Assembly: GCF_965198575.1 (NCBI RefSeq)
Contig: NZ_OZ240671.1
Location: forward strand, 1,550,001-1,614,000
Length of the DNA: 64,000 nt
Origin: Lichenicola sp965198575
Lineage (GTDB): Bacteria; Pseudomonadota; Alphaproteobacteria; Acetobacterales; Acetobacteraceae
Direction of reading: 5' to 3'
Shown here: in pieces, positions 20,179 to 29,395 of the stretch
Numbering within the stretch: position 1 is the first letter of the stretch
Layout of the letters: each line of letters opens with the position of its first letter
Made by a program: the position numbers and the translations under genes
Notes under the pieces: model-generated
What the model saw: the letters and a program-made list of their open reading frames with translations, nothing else
The model's database searches: none
Told to the model about the DNA's origin: nothing

Positions 20179-20943
20179 GTGACCCTTTCCGCTTTCGATG
20201 CCGCTTTCGACTTCACCGGCAAGGTCGTCATGGTCACCGGCGGTGCGGCCGGCATCGGCCAGGCGATGGCCAGGGTATTCGCCGAACGGGGCGCACATCT
20301 GGCGCTGGTCGATCGTGATCCGTCGGTCGAGACGACGGCGGCAGGACTCGGCGACGCCGGACATCTGGGGCTGGTGGCGGATGTCAGCAGCACCGCCGCA
20401 CTCGAGCAGGCGATGGCGGCGATCCTGGCGCGGTTCGGGCGCATCGACGTATTGGTGAACAACGCCGGCATCGTCCGCCTGGCGCCCGCCGACAGCCTGA
20501 CCGAGCTGGACTGGGACATGACGATGGCGATCAACCTGCGGGCGCCGTTCGTGCTGTCGCAGATCGTTGGGCGCGAGATGCTGCGCCAGGGGAGCGGCCG
20601 CATCGTCAACCTGGCCAGCCAGGCGGGCATCATCGCGATCGACGGCCACCTCGCCTATTGCGCATCCAAGGCGGCGATCATCAGCATGACCAAGGTGCTG
20701 GCGCTCGAATGGGGTCCGCGCGGCGTCACCGTAAATGCGATCAGCCCGACCGTGGTGGAAACCGAGCTCGGCAAGAAGGCCTGGGCCGGCGAGGTCGGCG
20801 AGGCGATGAAGCGGCAGATCCCGACGCGCCGCTTCGCCCAGCCCGAGGAGATCGCCATGGCGGCGCTTTATCTGGCGAGCGGCGCCGCAGGCATGGTCAA
20901 CGGCGAGAACCTGGTCGTCGATGGCGGCTTCACCATCCAGTAG
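20179..20943 (+). CDS. SDR-family polyol/sugar dehydrogenase
   Basis: 254 residues from the GTG at 20179. The start is fixed by GAGGGAG at 20165-20171, seven bases upstream. Classical SDR with cofactor motif TGGAAGIG, NNAG, and the catalytic Ser plus YCASK. The C-terminal GENLVVDGGFTIQ is typical. It resembles threitol, galactitol or erythritol dehydrogenases that sit beside sugar ABC transporters, so it probably oxidises the imported polyol; the substrate is inference. An open frame continues upstream to 20089 but crosses the hairpin and the end of the binding protein, so it is not used. Confidence 0.85.
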   Translation: MTLSAFDAAFDFTGKVVMVTGGAAGIGQAMARVFAERGAHLALVDRDPSVETTAAGLGDAGHLGLVADVSSTAALEQAMAAILARFGRIDVLVNNAGIVRLAPADSLTELDWDMTMAINLRAPFVLSQIVGREMLRQGSGRIVNLASQAGIIAIDGHLAYCASKAAIISMTKVLALEWGPRGVTVNAISPTVVETELGKKAWAGEVGEAMKRQIPTRRFAQPEEIAMAALYLASGAAGMVNGENLVVDGGFTIQ

Positions 20944-20968
20944 CTGCCTGACCCAGGCCCGACGCGGA

Positions 20969-21208
20969 TCAGCCCGGAACGCAATCGGGGCATCCGGGCC
21001 CGGCCCGCAGTGCCAGGGTCGTCGAGGCAGCGGCGTGGAACTGGCGCGCGGCGTGCCAGCGGACGGATGCCAGGCTCGGCAGGATCTTTCCGTGCAGCAT
21101 CCGGACGCGGTCGTGGGTGGCAAAGAACGCGCGGTCGGTCCGGTTCGGTTGCAGGATCGCGGTACCGACGAACACGCCGTCGACCTCGACGACATCGCTT
21201 TTCAACAT
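20969..21208 (-). CDS. Small hypothetical protein
   Basis: 79 residues from the ATG at 21208 (MLKSDVVEVDGVFVGTAI), with AAGGG seven bases upstream. It has no signal peptide or membrane segment. It is a compact protein with EVDGVFVGTAIL, then FFATHDRVRMLHGKILPSL, then an Ala-rich helix. The pattern resembles short uncharacterised proteins seen in Acetobacteraceae, but I do not recognise a named domain. It lies between the SDR, which converges on it, and opgH on the same strand. The ribosome-binding site and the ordinary composition support a real gene. The function is unknown. Confidence 0.55.
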   Translation of the reverse strand: MLKSDVVEVDGVFVGTAILQPNRTDRAFFATHDRVRMLHGKILPSLASVRWHAARQFHAAASTTLALRAGPGCPDCVPG

Positions 21209-21332
21209 GGCATTGCCCTTTGCTCGCGTTCCGGAACTGGCTACAGAGCATCTGTGCCGGTAACATCGGCTAACGCGAACGAATGTGCAAGCGCTGGTGT
21301 GCAATCTTAATTGCACTGTCACGTTGCGGGGA

Positions 21333-23417
21333 TTAAAGCCGGCTCAAGACCTGCAGCCGCTCCAGGCCGGCATCCGAACCGAGGATGGCAGCCCGCTCGG
21401 GGAGTGTGAGCAGGCCCAGCGCCTGATCGAAGGTCGTCGCTTCGTACAGCTTGGCCAGGCCCAGCGCGAGCAAGGGCTCGAACGGGTCGCGTCCGGGGAT
21501 CCTGGCCGGCGGCAGCATCGCACGATGTGCGGCCAGCAGTGACGGATCCTCGAGCATGCGGATCAGGCTGGCACCGGGACCGTCTGCTGCATCACGCGCA
21601 ACAGCCTGCAGCGCCACCGCACGGGCCAGCACGGCGGGCGGCCGTACTTCCTCGGGGATCCGCAGCAGGCCGAGGCGGCGCAGCGCCAGGCCCGAACTCC
21701 GCCCCGCGGTGAGCGACACCAGCGGCACCGCCAGTGCCAGCCCGAGCAGCACCGGCGACATCCAGGCGAACAGCGCCGGCGACACCGCCCAGGCGATCCC
21801 CGCCAGCACCAGCCCGAACACCATGTAGCGCCAGTAGCCGGCCCAGATCAGCCGGAGCGGGATGCGGCCGTCGTCACGACGCTGGGCGTTCCAGCCGGAG
21901 TCGCGGCCGGCCAGGATCGAGATCACGCCGTTGGTCTGGATCAGCATGGCGATCGGCGCGATCAGGCCGCCGAGCAGCGTCTCGATCAGCAGCGACAGCA
22001 GCGCGCGCACCGCCCCGCCGGCACCGCGACGATCGGCCGGATTGCACAACAACGCCACGTAGGCCAGCAGCTTCGGCGCCAGCAGCACCGCCATGGTGCC
22101 GATGAACACCCACTTGGCGAGCACCGGATCGACCTGCGGCCAGTTCGGATACAGCGTCTTGGTGCCGCCGAAATATTCCGGCTTCACGAAACGCGACTGC
22201 AGCGAGATCAGGATGCCGCACAGCAGGAACACCAGCCACAGCGGCGAGGTGACGTAGGAGCCGATCCCCATCAGCAGGTGCAGCCGGCTGACCCAGTGCA
22301 GCCCACGCGCCGGCAGCACGCCGGCATGCTGCAGGTTGCCCTGGCACCAGCGGCGATCGCGGATGGCGATGTCGGTGAGCGAGGGCGGGCTCTCCTCGTA
22401 GGAGCCGGCCAGGCCTGGGACCATGTGGATCGACCAGCCGCCGCGACGCATCAGCGCCGCCTCGACGAAATCGTGGCTGAGGATGTGGCCGCCGATCGGA
22501 CGGCGGCCCTCGAGCACCGGCAGCCCGGCCTGTTCGGCGAAGGCACGGGTGCGGATGATCGCGTTGTGGCCCCAGTAGTTGCTGTCCGGGCCGTGCCACC
22601 AGGCGATGCCGTAGGCGATCAGCGGGCCGTACACCCGGCCGGCAAACTGCTGCATGCGGGCAAACAGGGTGCTGCCATTGACGATCACCGGCAGCGTCTG
22701 GATCAGGCCGACCCCCGGGTGGCGTTCCATCGCACCCGCAATGCGCACGATGGTGCCGCCATCCATGACGCTGTCAGCGTCGAGGGTGATCATCTGCGGG
22801 TAGGCGGCCCCGAAGCGGCGCACCCACTCGCCGACATTGCCGGCCTTGCGCTCGGTGTTCTTCGGCCGCCGGCGATAGAAGATGCGGGTGTGACCGCCGG
22901 TCGCGTCTCTGAGCGCGAGGAAGGCCGCCTCCTCCTCGAGCCAAACATCCGGGTTGGTGGTGTCGGACAGGATGAACAGGTCGAAATGGGGGAGTTTACC
23001 GGTAGCGTCGAGGCTTTCGTAGATTGCGCGCAGGCCGGCCATGACCCGCGTCGGATCCTCGTTGTAGGTCGGCAGCAACAGCGCGGTGCGCGTGGTGAGC
23101 TCCGGCAGCGGGCCATCGCGGACGATGCCGAGCCCAAGGCCGCCACCCCGTAATAAAGGGATGAAGCCGCCGAGCGCCGAAGTGAAGGCGAGCGCGATCC
23201 AGGCGAACAGCACGACGAACAGGGCCAGCACCATCAGGCCGAGGGTGTTCGGGCCGTTGCCGTTCAGCACGAAATACATCTCGTAGCCGCCGCCGAGGGT
23301 CAGCAGAACGGCGCCGCCGATCACGCCCAGGCGGCGAAGCCACAGTGTCGGTGCGCGCGTCGAGGGGCCGGGGCGGACATCGACGTGCGGCGCAGAGGAG
23401 AGCGACTGCACCGGCAT
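21333..23417 (-). CDS. opgH: Glucans biosynthesis glucosyltransferase OpgH (MdoH)
   Basis: 694 residues from the ATG at 23417, which has GGAGG upstream. Inner-membrane GT2 enzyme that polymerises UDP-glucose into the backbone of osmoregulated periplasmic glucan. Two N-terminal membrane segments precede the GT2 domain, which has LLPTYNEDP, TLDADSVMDG (catalytic Asp and DxD) and RRWCQGNL (Q/RxxRW-like). More membrane segments follow. It lies 41 bases downstream of opgG in the same order as in E. coli. The frame is open upstream into opgG, but that part does not resemble the family. Confidence 0.93.
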   Translation of the reverse strand: MPVQSLSSAPHVDVRPGPSTRAPTLWLRRLGVIGGAVLLTLGGGYEMYFVLNGNGPNTLGLMVLALFVVLFAWIALAFTSALGGFIPLLRGGGLGLGIVRDGPLPELTTRTALLLPTYNEDPTRVMAGLRAIYESLDATGKLPHFDLFILSDTTNPDVWLEEEAAFLALRDATGGHTRIFYRRRPKNTERKAGNVGEWVRRFGAAYPQMITLDADSVMDGGTIVRIAGAMERHPGVGLIQTLPVIVNGSTLFARMQQFAGRVYGPLIAYGIAWWHGPDSNYWGHNAIIRTRAFAEQAGLPVLEGRRPIGGHILSHDFVEAALMRRGGWSIHMVPGLAGSYEESPPSLTDIAIRDRRWCQGNLQHAGVLPARGLHWVSRLHLLMGIGSYVTSPLWLVFLLCGILISLQSRFVKPEYFGGTKTLYPNWPQVDPVLAKWVFIGTMAVLLAPKLLAYVALLCNPADRRGAGGAVRALLSLLIETLLGGLIAPIAMLIQTNGVISILAGRDSGWNAQRRDDGRIPLRLIWAGYWRYMVFGLVLAGIAWAVSPALFAWMSPVLLGLALAVPLVSLTAGRSSGLALRRLGLLRIPEEVRPPAVLARAVALQAVARDAADGPGASLIRMLEDPSLLAAHRAMLPPARIPGRDPFEPLLALGLAKLYEATTFDQALGLLTLPERAAILGSDAGLERLQVLSRL

Positions 23418-23458
23418 CGACAGCGGCGCCTCCGGAGGCAGCGCCGGACACTGCAATG

Positions 23459-25015
23459 TCAGGGTGTCCAACGATAGACCCAGGTCTCGGAGAGCGGCGC
23501 CTGCTCGCTGGCAAGAATGCAGTGCAGCTCGGCGATCTTCGCGCTGCCTGGGTAGAACTCGAAGGTGATGCGCCAGCCCTGGATCTCGGGATTCGGCACC
23601 ACGACGACGTTGCGGATGTCGCCGGCATTGGTGCCGAGATCGGCATGCAGCTTTGCGTCGAGCCCGAGCGACTTCACCGCATCCCCGGTGAAATCGAGAA
23701 TGACGAAGCGGCCCTTGTGGTCGCCGGTGGCGCCGATCCGGGTCTCGCTGACGCGGGCGAAGCGGCTCGACCAGGGATTGTCCCAGCCCCAATGCATCCG
23801 GTACGTGTAGGTGTACTCGCCACCCGCCGTGAGTGGAGCCTTCGGGCGCCAGAACGCGACGATGTTGTCGTTCACCTCGTTCGGTGTCGGCAACTCGACC
23901 AGGTCGATGGCACCCTCGCCCCAGTCGCCGATCGGCTCGATCCACAGGCTCGGGCGTTTCTCATAGGACAGAGCCAGGTCCTGGAAGTCGGCGAACGCGC
24001 GCTTGCGTTGCATCAGGCCGAAGCCTTTCGGCGTCACGTCGGAAAAGGCGCTGAATTGCAGGTCGATCGGGTTGACCAACGGTCGCCAGAGCTGGTCGCC
24101 CTTGCCGCTCCACATCGACAGGCCTTCGCTGTCATGCGCAGCCGGGCGCGCATCATCGACATGCTGCCGGTCGTTGGCGTCGAAATAGAACATGCCGGTG
24201 AGCGGTGCGATGCCCGATCCGGCGATCGTACGGCGCGGATACACGACGCTCTCGACGTCGAAGATGGTCTCGTCGCCGGGCCTGATGGTGAAGCGGTAGG
24301 CGCCGGTGACGGTCGGGCTGTCGAGCAGCGCGTGCACCACGATTGCGGTCATGCCGGGCTGCGGTTTCTCCAGCCAGAAGGCGCGGAACAACGCGAACTC
24401 CTCGCCCTTCGGATCGCCGGTGCCGTTGGCGAACCCACGCGCCGACAGGCCGTAGGTCTGGCCCCGGGCGACGGCGCGGAAATAGCTGGCGCCGAGAAAA
24501 ACGCAGATCTCGTCGAAATAGTCCGGCCGGTTGATCGGGTAGTGGATGCGGAAGCCGGCGAAACCGATGTCGTCGAGCACGCGCAGTTTCGGATCGTCGT
24601 AGGTGAACAAATCGGGGTTGTAGGGTGCGCGCACCGACTGGCCGTTCGTCACCTCGAAGATGTCGATACGCGGGCGATACAGGAAGCCGCGGGGCAGGAA
24701 CTCGATCTGGAAGTTGAGCCCCTGGCCACGCCAGAGCGCGCTGTCCTTCTTGAAGCGGACGCCGCGATACTGGTCGAAATCCATCTTGTCGATGGCGCCC
24801 GGAAGCCGGCTGTCGGGTGCCTGGTAGGCGTGCTTCGCCATTGCCTGCGCCAATCGCCGCACGGTGGCGCCGTCGAACGGGCCCGGTGCCGCGTTGGGAG
24901 CGGCGTCCGGCTTCGTGTCCGCGGCTGCCGCGCCGGGGAAGGCGACACCGGCGAGCAGCGCCATCATCGATGCACCGGCACCGGCCTGGACCACGTCACG
25001 TCGAAGCAGAGCCAA
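23459..25015 (-). CDS. opgG: Glucan biosynthesis protein OpgG/MdoG (Tat-exported)
   Basis: 518 residues from a TTG at 25015, chosen because GGAGGA (25026-25021) sits five bases upstream. The product begins MALLRRDVVQAGAGASMMAL, a twin-arginine signal ending near AAAADTK. The rest matches the MdoG periplasmic domain (QYRGVRFKKDSALW near the N-terminus, WSSRFARVSETRIG near the C-terminus). OpgG is needed for periplasmic glucan structure and branching. It forms an operon with opgH. The frame is open upstream to 25183, but that extension has no signal-peptide character and no ribosome-binding site. Confidence 0.92.
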   Translation of the reverse strand: MALLRRDVVQAGAGASMMALLAGVAFPGAAAADTKPDAAPNAAPGPFDGATVRRLAQAMAKHAYQAPDSRLPGAIDKMDFDQYRGVRFKKDSALWRGQGLNFQIEFLPRGFLYRPRIDIFEVTNGQSVRAPYNPDLFTYDDPKLRVLDDIGFAGFRIHYPINRPDYFDEICVFLGASYFRAVARGQTYGLSARGFANGTGDPKGEEFALFRAFWLEKPQPGMTAIVVHALLDSPTVTGAYRFTIRPGDETIFDVESVVYPRRTIAGSGIAPLTGMFYFDANDRQHVDDARPAAHDSEGLSMWSGKGDQLWRPLVNPIDLQFSAFSDVTPKGFGLMQRKRAFADFQDLALSYEKRPSLWIEPIGDWGEGAIDLVELPTPNEVNDNIVAFWRPKAPLTAGGEYTYTYRMHWGWDNPWSSRFARVSETRIGATGDHKGRFVILDFTGDAVKSLGLDAKLHADLGTNAGDIRNVVVVPNPEIQGWRITFEFYPGSAKIAELHCILASEQAPLSETWVYRWTP

Positions 25016-25277
25016 CCGCGTCCTCCCTGTTCCGGCCCGCCGCCTGACGGTACCGGCGGCCGGCTGCAATCCGTCCGCGCTCCTAACAGTCCCCCCTCGC
25101 TGTGGCAATTTGACGGCGCCGGAAGCCTTGCAGCTGAGTCGAGGGAGGGATTTTCGTTGCACCACCCGGGACGATAGTTGCACTCCGGGAAATACTATGG
25201 ATAGTCGTCAATTGAGCGGCAGTTGGTCAAACCCCTGTCCTTGAGTGTTGTTATATCCCTAGCCCGCGGGAATTTGT

Positions 25278-26927
25278 ATGGTCACGCCGAGATCCGGGCA
25301 GTTCCGAAGCTGGTCGCAGCAGGGAGCGGTTGCCGCTGCGCTGATGGCTGCGCCGTTGTTCCTGGTGGCCGGCGGCTGCGGTGCCGCGCACGCACAGGGA
25401 CGCTCCGCGACGCTGCACACCACGCCGGAGTTTTCGGCCCTGCCCCAGGCGCGGTCCAACCCGACGAAGGCGCAGGCTCCGAAATCCATCCATACCGGTG
25501 ACTGGGGAGTATTCAACCAGCTCGACGGGTCGCCTGCGGGGTTCGGGCCGGTCGCACGGTACGGCGTGACCCGGTGGGCGGAGGATTGGAGAGCGCTGCG
25601 CGACCCGAAGCTGCGTGACGATGTCTTCGATCCGCTCAAGTTCATCCCGCTCAACGACAGCAAGAGCATCTACCTGACGTTGAGCGGCGAAAGCCGGCTC
25701 AAGAACTGGTTCGAGAACCGCCCCTTCCTCGGCCAGCAGAAACCCGCTGATTCCGGCCGCATGACCCTGCGCAACACGGTCGGCGCAGACCTGCACGTCG
25801 GCGATCATCTGCGGGTGTACGGCGAGCTCATCAACGGCGACGCCGCCGGCTGGGGCGGCTACGGCTACAACACGACCTACCGCTCGCGCCTCGACGTGCA
25901 GCAGCTGTTCGTGGAGGCGAAGGCCAATATCGCCGGCGCCAAGACCGGCGTGCTGTTCGGGCGCCAGGAATTCCTGGATGCGCCGAACTACGTGGTCTAT
26001 CTGCGCGAGACGCCGAACCTGCCGCTGTCCTGGAACGGCGTGCGCGGATATGCGATCTGGCCGCGGATCCGCTTCGATGCATACGATTTCGTGCAGACGA
26101 ATACCGTGCCGACGCAGATGTTCCGCGACAACGAGAACTACAATTCGCGTTTGTTCGGCGGCAACGGCTCCTACGCCCTGCCCGACTTCAAGCTGCTCGG
26201 CGAGCCCGGGCACGTGTTCGTCGACCTGTTCTATATCGGCTACCTGCTGGGCGGCACCCCGGCGGCGATCGCCACCGCAACCAGCACCCAGGCCGGCTCG
26301 ACGCTGCGCGACAATTACGGCACCCGGATCTGGGGCCGCGCCGGGCCGATCGAATTCTCGGTTGGCGGGATCTATCAAGGTGGCGAATTCCGCTACGCCA
26401 ACAGTTCCAAGACCCGCGATGTCGATGCCTTCGCGGTCAACAGCTTCCTCGGCTATCGCTTCCAGGGCGTGTATGGGCGGCCGCTGGTCGGGGTGCAGAC
26501 CGACGTCTATTCGGGCGGCAACGACAGCAAGAAGACCGGCAGCGAGGGCACCTACATCGCGCCATACAACCCGCAGAGCAATTACCTCGATACCACGACC
26601 TATTTCACCGCGTCGAACCTGGTCAGCCTGGCCCCGCAGATCGAATACACGCCGAGCCAATCGACGTTGTTGCGCTTCAAGGTGCCGGTTCTGTGGCGCG
26701 AGAATGCCGATGACGCGGTCTATGGGTCGGGTCGCATCTACCCATTCCGCGCCAAATACAGCGGCGGTTTCATCGGCACCCTCCCACAGGCGACCCTGGC
26801 CTGGCGGATCACCCGCCATCTGACCTGGACCCACGACCTGGCACGCTACTTCGCGTCCCGCTCGATCGAGAAGGCCGGGGCCTCGAACGGCACGTATTAC
26901 CTCTCCACCCTTGCCTTCAGGTTCTAA
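25278..26927 (+). CDS. Alginate-export-family outer-membrane porin (AlgE-like)
   Basis: 549 residues. An N-terminal signal peptide is present (hydrophobic AVAAALMAAPLFLVAGGCGA, then AHAQ). The mature protein is rich in aromatic, alternating beta-strands typical of the Alginate_exp barrel and ends in Phe (YLSTLAFRF), the outer-membrane insertion signal. It is probably a passive exporter or a porin for an acidic sugar or polysaccharide. Divergent from opgG across a 262-bp gap, so the two may share a regulatory region, but I see no clear operator. No alginate synthesis genes are in the window. Confidence 0.85.
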   Translation: MVTPRSGQFRSWSQQGAVAAALMAAPLFLVAGGCGAAHAQGRSATLHTTPEFSALPQARSNPTKAQAPKSIHTGDWGVFNQLDGSPAGFGPVARYGVTRWAEDWRALRDPKLRDDVFDPLKFIPLNDSKSIYLTLSGESRLKNWFENRPFLGQQKPADSGRMTLRNTVGADLHVGDHLRVYGELINGDAAGWGGYGYNTTYRSRLDVQQLFVEAKANIAGAKTGVLFGRQEFLDAPNYVVYLRETPNLPLSWNGVRGYAIWPRIRFDAYDFVQTNTVPTQMFRDNENYNSRLFGGNGSYALPDFKLLGEPGHVFVDLFYIGYLLGGTPAAIATATSTQAGSTLRDNYGTRIWGRAGPIEFSVGGIYQGGEFRYANSSKTRDVDAFAVNSFLGYRFQGVYGRPLVGVQTDVYSGGNDSKKTGSEGTYIAPYNPQSNYLDTTTYFTASNLVSLAPQIEYTPSQSTLLRFKVPVLWRENADDAVYGSGRIYPFRAKYSGGFIGTLPQATLAWRITRHLTWTHDLARYFASRSIEKAGASNGTYYLSTLAFRF

Positions 26928-26954
26928 GACAAGCGAACTGCAGTTGCGGGCGAC

Positions 26955-27599
26955 GTGTTGGCGGCGCCCAGTCAACGCATCCAGAGGTTCTGTTTGTCAT
27001 TTTTCGTCATCCGCGATCTCCCAGCCGCACGGCCCGACTTCCGGCTCGCCTTGCCGCTCTGCCTGTCCATGCTGCTCGGCGGCTGCGCCGTCGAGGACAG
27101 CCACATCGCACACAGCGCGGAGACCCGCCTGATCGGGCTGAGCGAGGTCGATCTCGAAGCCTGCCTCGGCGTGCCGGACCAGCATGCGAGCTTCGGCACG
27201 ACCGATGTGCTGACCTATTACGCGACCTCCAGCAGCTCGATGAGCTACTCGGTCCCGATCGTCGGCGGCCTCGGTTTGTCGAACGGCGGCTACTGCCACG
27301 CGACCTTCCGAGTGGATCAGGGCCGGGTGACGCAGCTCATGTATTCCGGAGAGAAGAACGCCACCCTGTCGCCGGATGCGTATTGCGCGCCGATCCTGCG
27401 CACCTGCCTCGGGTGGCTTGGACGACACCCGGATCTCCGCAACACCGCGCCGGCCGGCAGTGGCCGGCAGACCGCGTCCAGTCCGGCCGTCGGTTCGAAT
27501 ACCGGCACGGTACCCCCGGGCGCCTCCAGCGCGTCGCCGCAACCAGGCACGTCGAATGCGGCGCTGCCCGCCAATGTTCCGACGCCGAACGCGCGCTGA
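26955..27599 (+). CDS. Hypothetical lipoprotein
   Basis: Open frame of 214 residues from a GTG at 26955. The informative part is a lipobox near residue 43 (CLSMLLGGC), followed by a mature domain with LIGLSEVDLEACLGVPDQ and a second conserved-looking block SNGGYCHATFRVDQGRVTQL, ending in a Pro/Ser/Ala-rich tail. The domain pattern resembles small Acetobacteraceae lipoproteins with a conserved GxP fold; I do not recognise a named family. The true start is uncertain because no ATG lies before the lipobox except one that would truncate it. It follows the porin by 27 bases and may be cotranscribed. Confidence 0.65.
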   Translation: MLAAPSQRIQRFCLSFFVIRDLPAARPDFRLALPLCLSMLLGGCAVEDSHIAHSAETRLIGLSEVDLEACLGVPDQHASFGTTDVLTYYATSSSSMSYSVPIVGGLGLSNGGYCHATFRVDQGRVTQLMYSGEKNATLSPDAYCAPILRTCLGWLGRHPDLRNTAPAGSGRQTASSPAVGSNTGTVPPGASSASPQPGTSNAALPANVPTPNAR

Positions 27600-27603
27600 G
27601 GTG

Positions 27604-29322
27604 TCAGGCTGCCCTGACTGCCGACACGAACAGGCGGACCTCGGCAGAAAGCTCCTCGGCCTGTCGCGATAGGTCAGCGGCGGCGCCCAGAACCTGAGTC
27701 GAGGCGGCGCCGGTATCGTTCGAGGCGCTGCTCACGCCGGCGATGTTGAGTGTCACCGCCTGCGCGGCCTGCGAGGTATGCTGCACGTTGCGCGCGATCT
27801 CGGCAGTGGCCGCCCCCTGCTGCTCGACTGCAGCGGCAATCCCCGCGGCAATCGCACCCACATCCTCGATGACGGCAGCGATCGTGCGCACCGCCTCGAC
27901 CGCCTCCCGCGTGGCCGACTGGACCTGCGCGATCTGCACGCCGATCTCTTCGGTGGCGCGGGCCGTCTGTTGCGCGAGCCCCTTGACCTCGGATGCCACG
28001 ACGGCGAACCCGCGCCCGGCGTCGCCCGCCCTGGCCGCCTCGATCGTGGCGTTGAGGGCGAGGAGATTGGTCTGCGTCGCAATGTTCGCGATCAACCCCA
28101 GCACATCGCCGATCTTCTGCGCACTCGCAGCCAGTGCGTGGACGATCGCATCGGTGCGATGCGCGTCCTCGACCGCCTTGCCGGTGATCCTGGCCGATCT
28201 CGCCACCTGGCCGCTGATCTCGCCGATCGAGGCGCTGAGCTCCTCGGCGGCGGCGGCCACTGTCTGCAGGCTGGTCCCGGCATCCCGGGCCGCTCCCGCG
28301 ACGGTTCCGGCCTGCTGGTTCGTCGAGGTCGCGATGGACGACATCGACCGTGCCGTCGCCTCGAGCTCGGTCGAGGCGGAGGCCAGACTGCCGACAAGAT
28401 GGCCAGCCTTGGCTTCGAAACCATGCACCAGCGTCTCGAGACGCTCGGTCCGCTGTTGCCGGGCAATCTCCGCCAAGGCCTGTTCCGCCCTGAGGTGGTC
28501 GGCTGCGATCATGTTGTCCTTGAACACCTGGACAGCCACGGCCATGCCGCCGATTTCGTCGCCGCGCCCGGTGCCGGGAATAACGACGGCCATATCGCGA
28601 TCCGCCAGGCGACGCATCACGGCCGTCATTGCGGCGATCGGATGGGAGATCCCGTGGATCATCGACCAGCCGACCGCGAGGCAGCCCGCCGCCAGCGCCA
28701 GCAGGACGATGATGATCCAGGTCTGTGCGGTCCGGCCGATCGCCAGGCCCTCCCGTGAGGAGGCATCCGCCTGCCGGTCCTGGTAGCTGCTGGCTCGGGC
28801 GATCTCGCGGCGCAGGCTCACGCCCTCCTTGCGCATGCCGTCCAGCAGCAGCGCGCTGGACTGGTCAAGGTGGCGGTCCCCGACGAGCCTGCCCAAGGGG
28901 AGCTCGGCCGTCCTGAGCCGCTTCCAGCCGGCGTCGATCGCCTGCACGATCAGGCGGTCCTCGCCGGCATCGGCGGTTGCGGCATAACGCGCATAGCTCT
29001 TGTCGAACTCCTCCCGTGCGGACGTCGCCGCATCGACGAGACTTTGCCGCTCGGCATCCGTGCGCGCGATCCCCAGCAGCGCATCGGTTCCGCGCATCCG
29101 CTCGAGCTGGAGGGCCATCGTCGAGATCAGACGCATGCCGGTGACATCGTCATGGATGACAGCAGCCGACGCATTCAGCTGCTTCACCTGCACCACCGCG
29201 AACAGGCCGAGCCCGACGCCGAAGGCCAGCACGATGCCGAATGCCATGATGACCTTGGCGCGAACGCTGACGTTCTGCAAAAGCTGGAACAAAGCGCTCG
29301 CCTCCCGGACATCGAAGCCCAT
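27604..29322 (-). CDS. Methyl-accepting chemotaxis protein
   Basis: 572 residues. An N-terminal membrane segment (about 22-48) is followed by a four-helix periplasmic sensor domain (about 50-215). A second membrane segment, a HAMP domain (MAVVIPGTGRGDEIGGM) and a long cytoplasmic signalling coil follow, with the conserved tip IATQTNLLALNATIEAARAG. There is no C-terminal NWETF pentapeptide. No che genes lie nearby, so it works with a cluster elsewhere. A decayed relative sits at 49553-50443 and shares the HAMP motif and the C-terminal sequence. Confidence 0.92.
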   Translation of the reverse strand: MGFDVREASALFQLLQNVSVRAKVIMAFGIVLAFGVGLGLFAVVQVKQLNASAAVIHDDVTGMRLISTMALQLERMRGTDALLGIARTDAERQSLVDAATSAREEFDKSYARYAATADAGEDRLIVQAIDAGWKRLRTAELPLGRLVGDRHLDQSSALLLDGMRKEGVSLRREIARASSYQDRQADASSREGLAIGRTAQTWIIIVLLALAAGCLAVGWSMIHGISHPIAAMTAVMRRLADRDMAVVIPGTGRGDEIGGMAVAVQVFKDNMIAADHLRAEQALAEIARQQRTERLETLVHGFEAKAGHLVGSLASASTELEATARSMSSIATSTNQQAGTVAGAARDAGTSLQTVAAAAEELSASIGEISGQVARSARITGKAVEDAHRTDAIVHALAASAQKIGDVLGLIANIATQTNLLALNATIEAARAGDAGRGFAVVASEVKGLAQQTARATEEIGVQIAQVQSATREAVEAVRTIAAVIEDVGAIAAGIAAAVEQQGAATAEIARNVQHTSQAAQAVTLNIAGVSSASNDTGAASTQVLGAAADLSRQAEELSAEVRLFVSAVRAA

Positions 29323-29395
29323 GACGGCTCCAGGACTGCGAACATGGCCGAGACTGGTTAAGCAACGGTTAGGGCCCGGGCTTCGGCGTGCAGGT

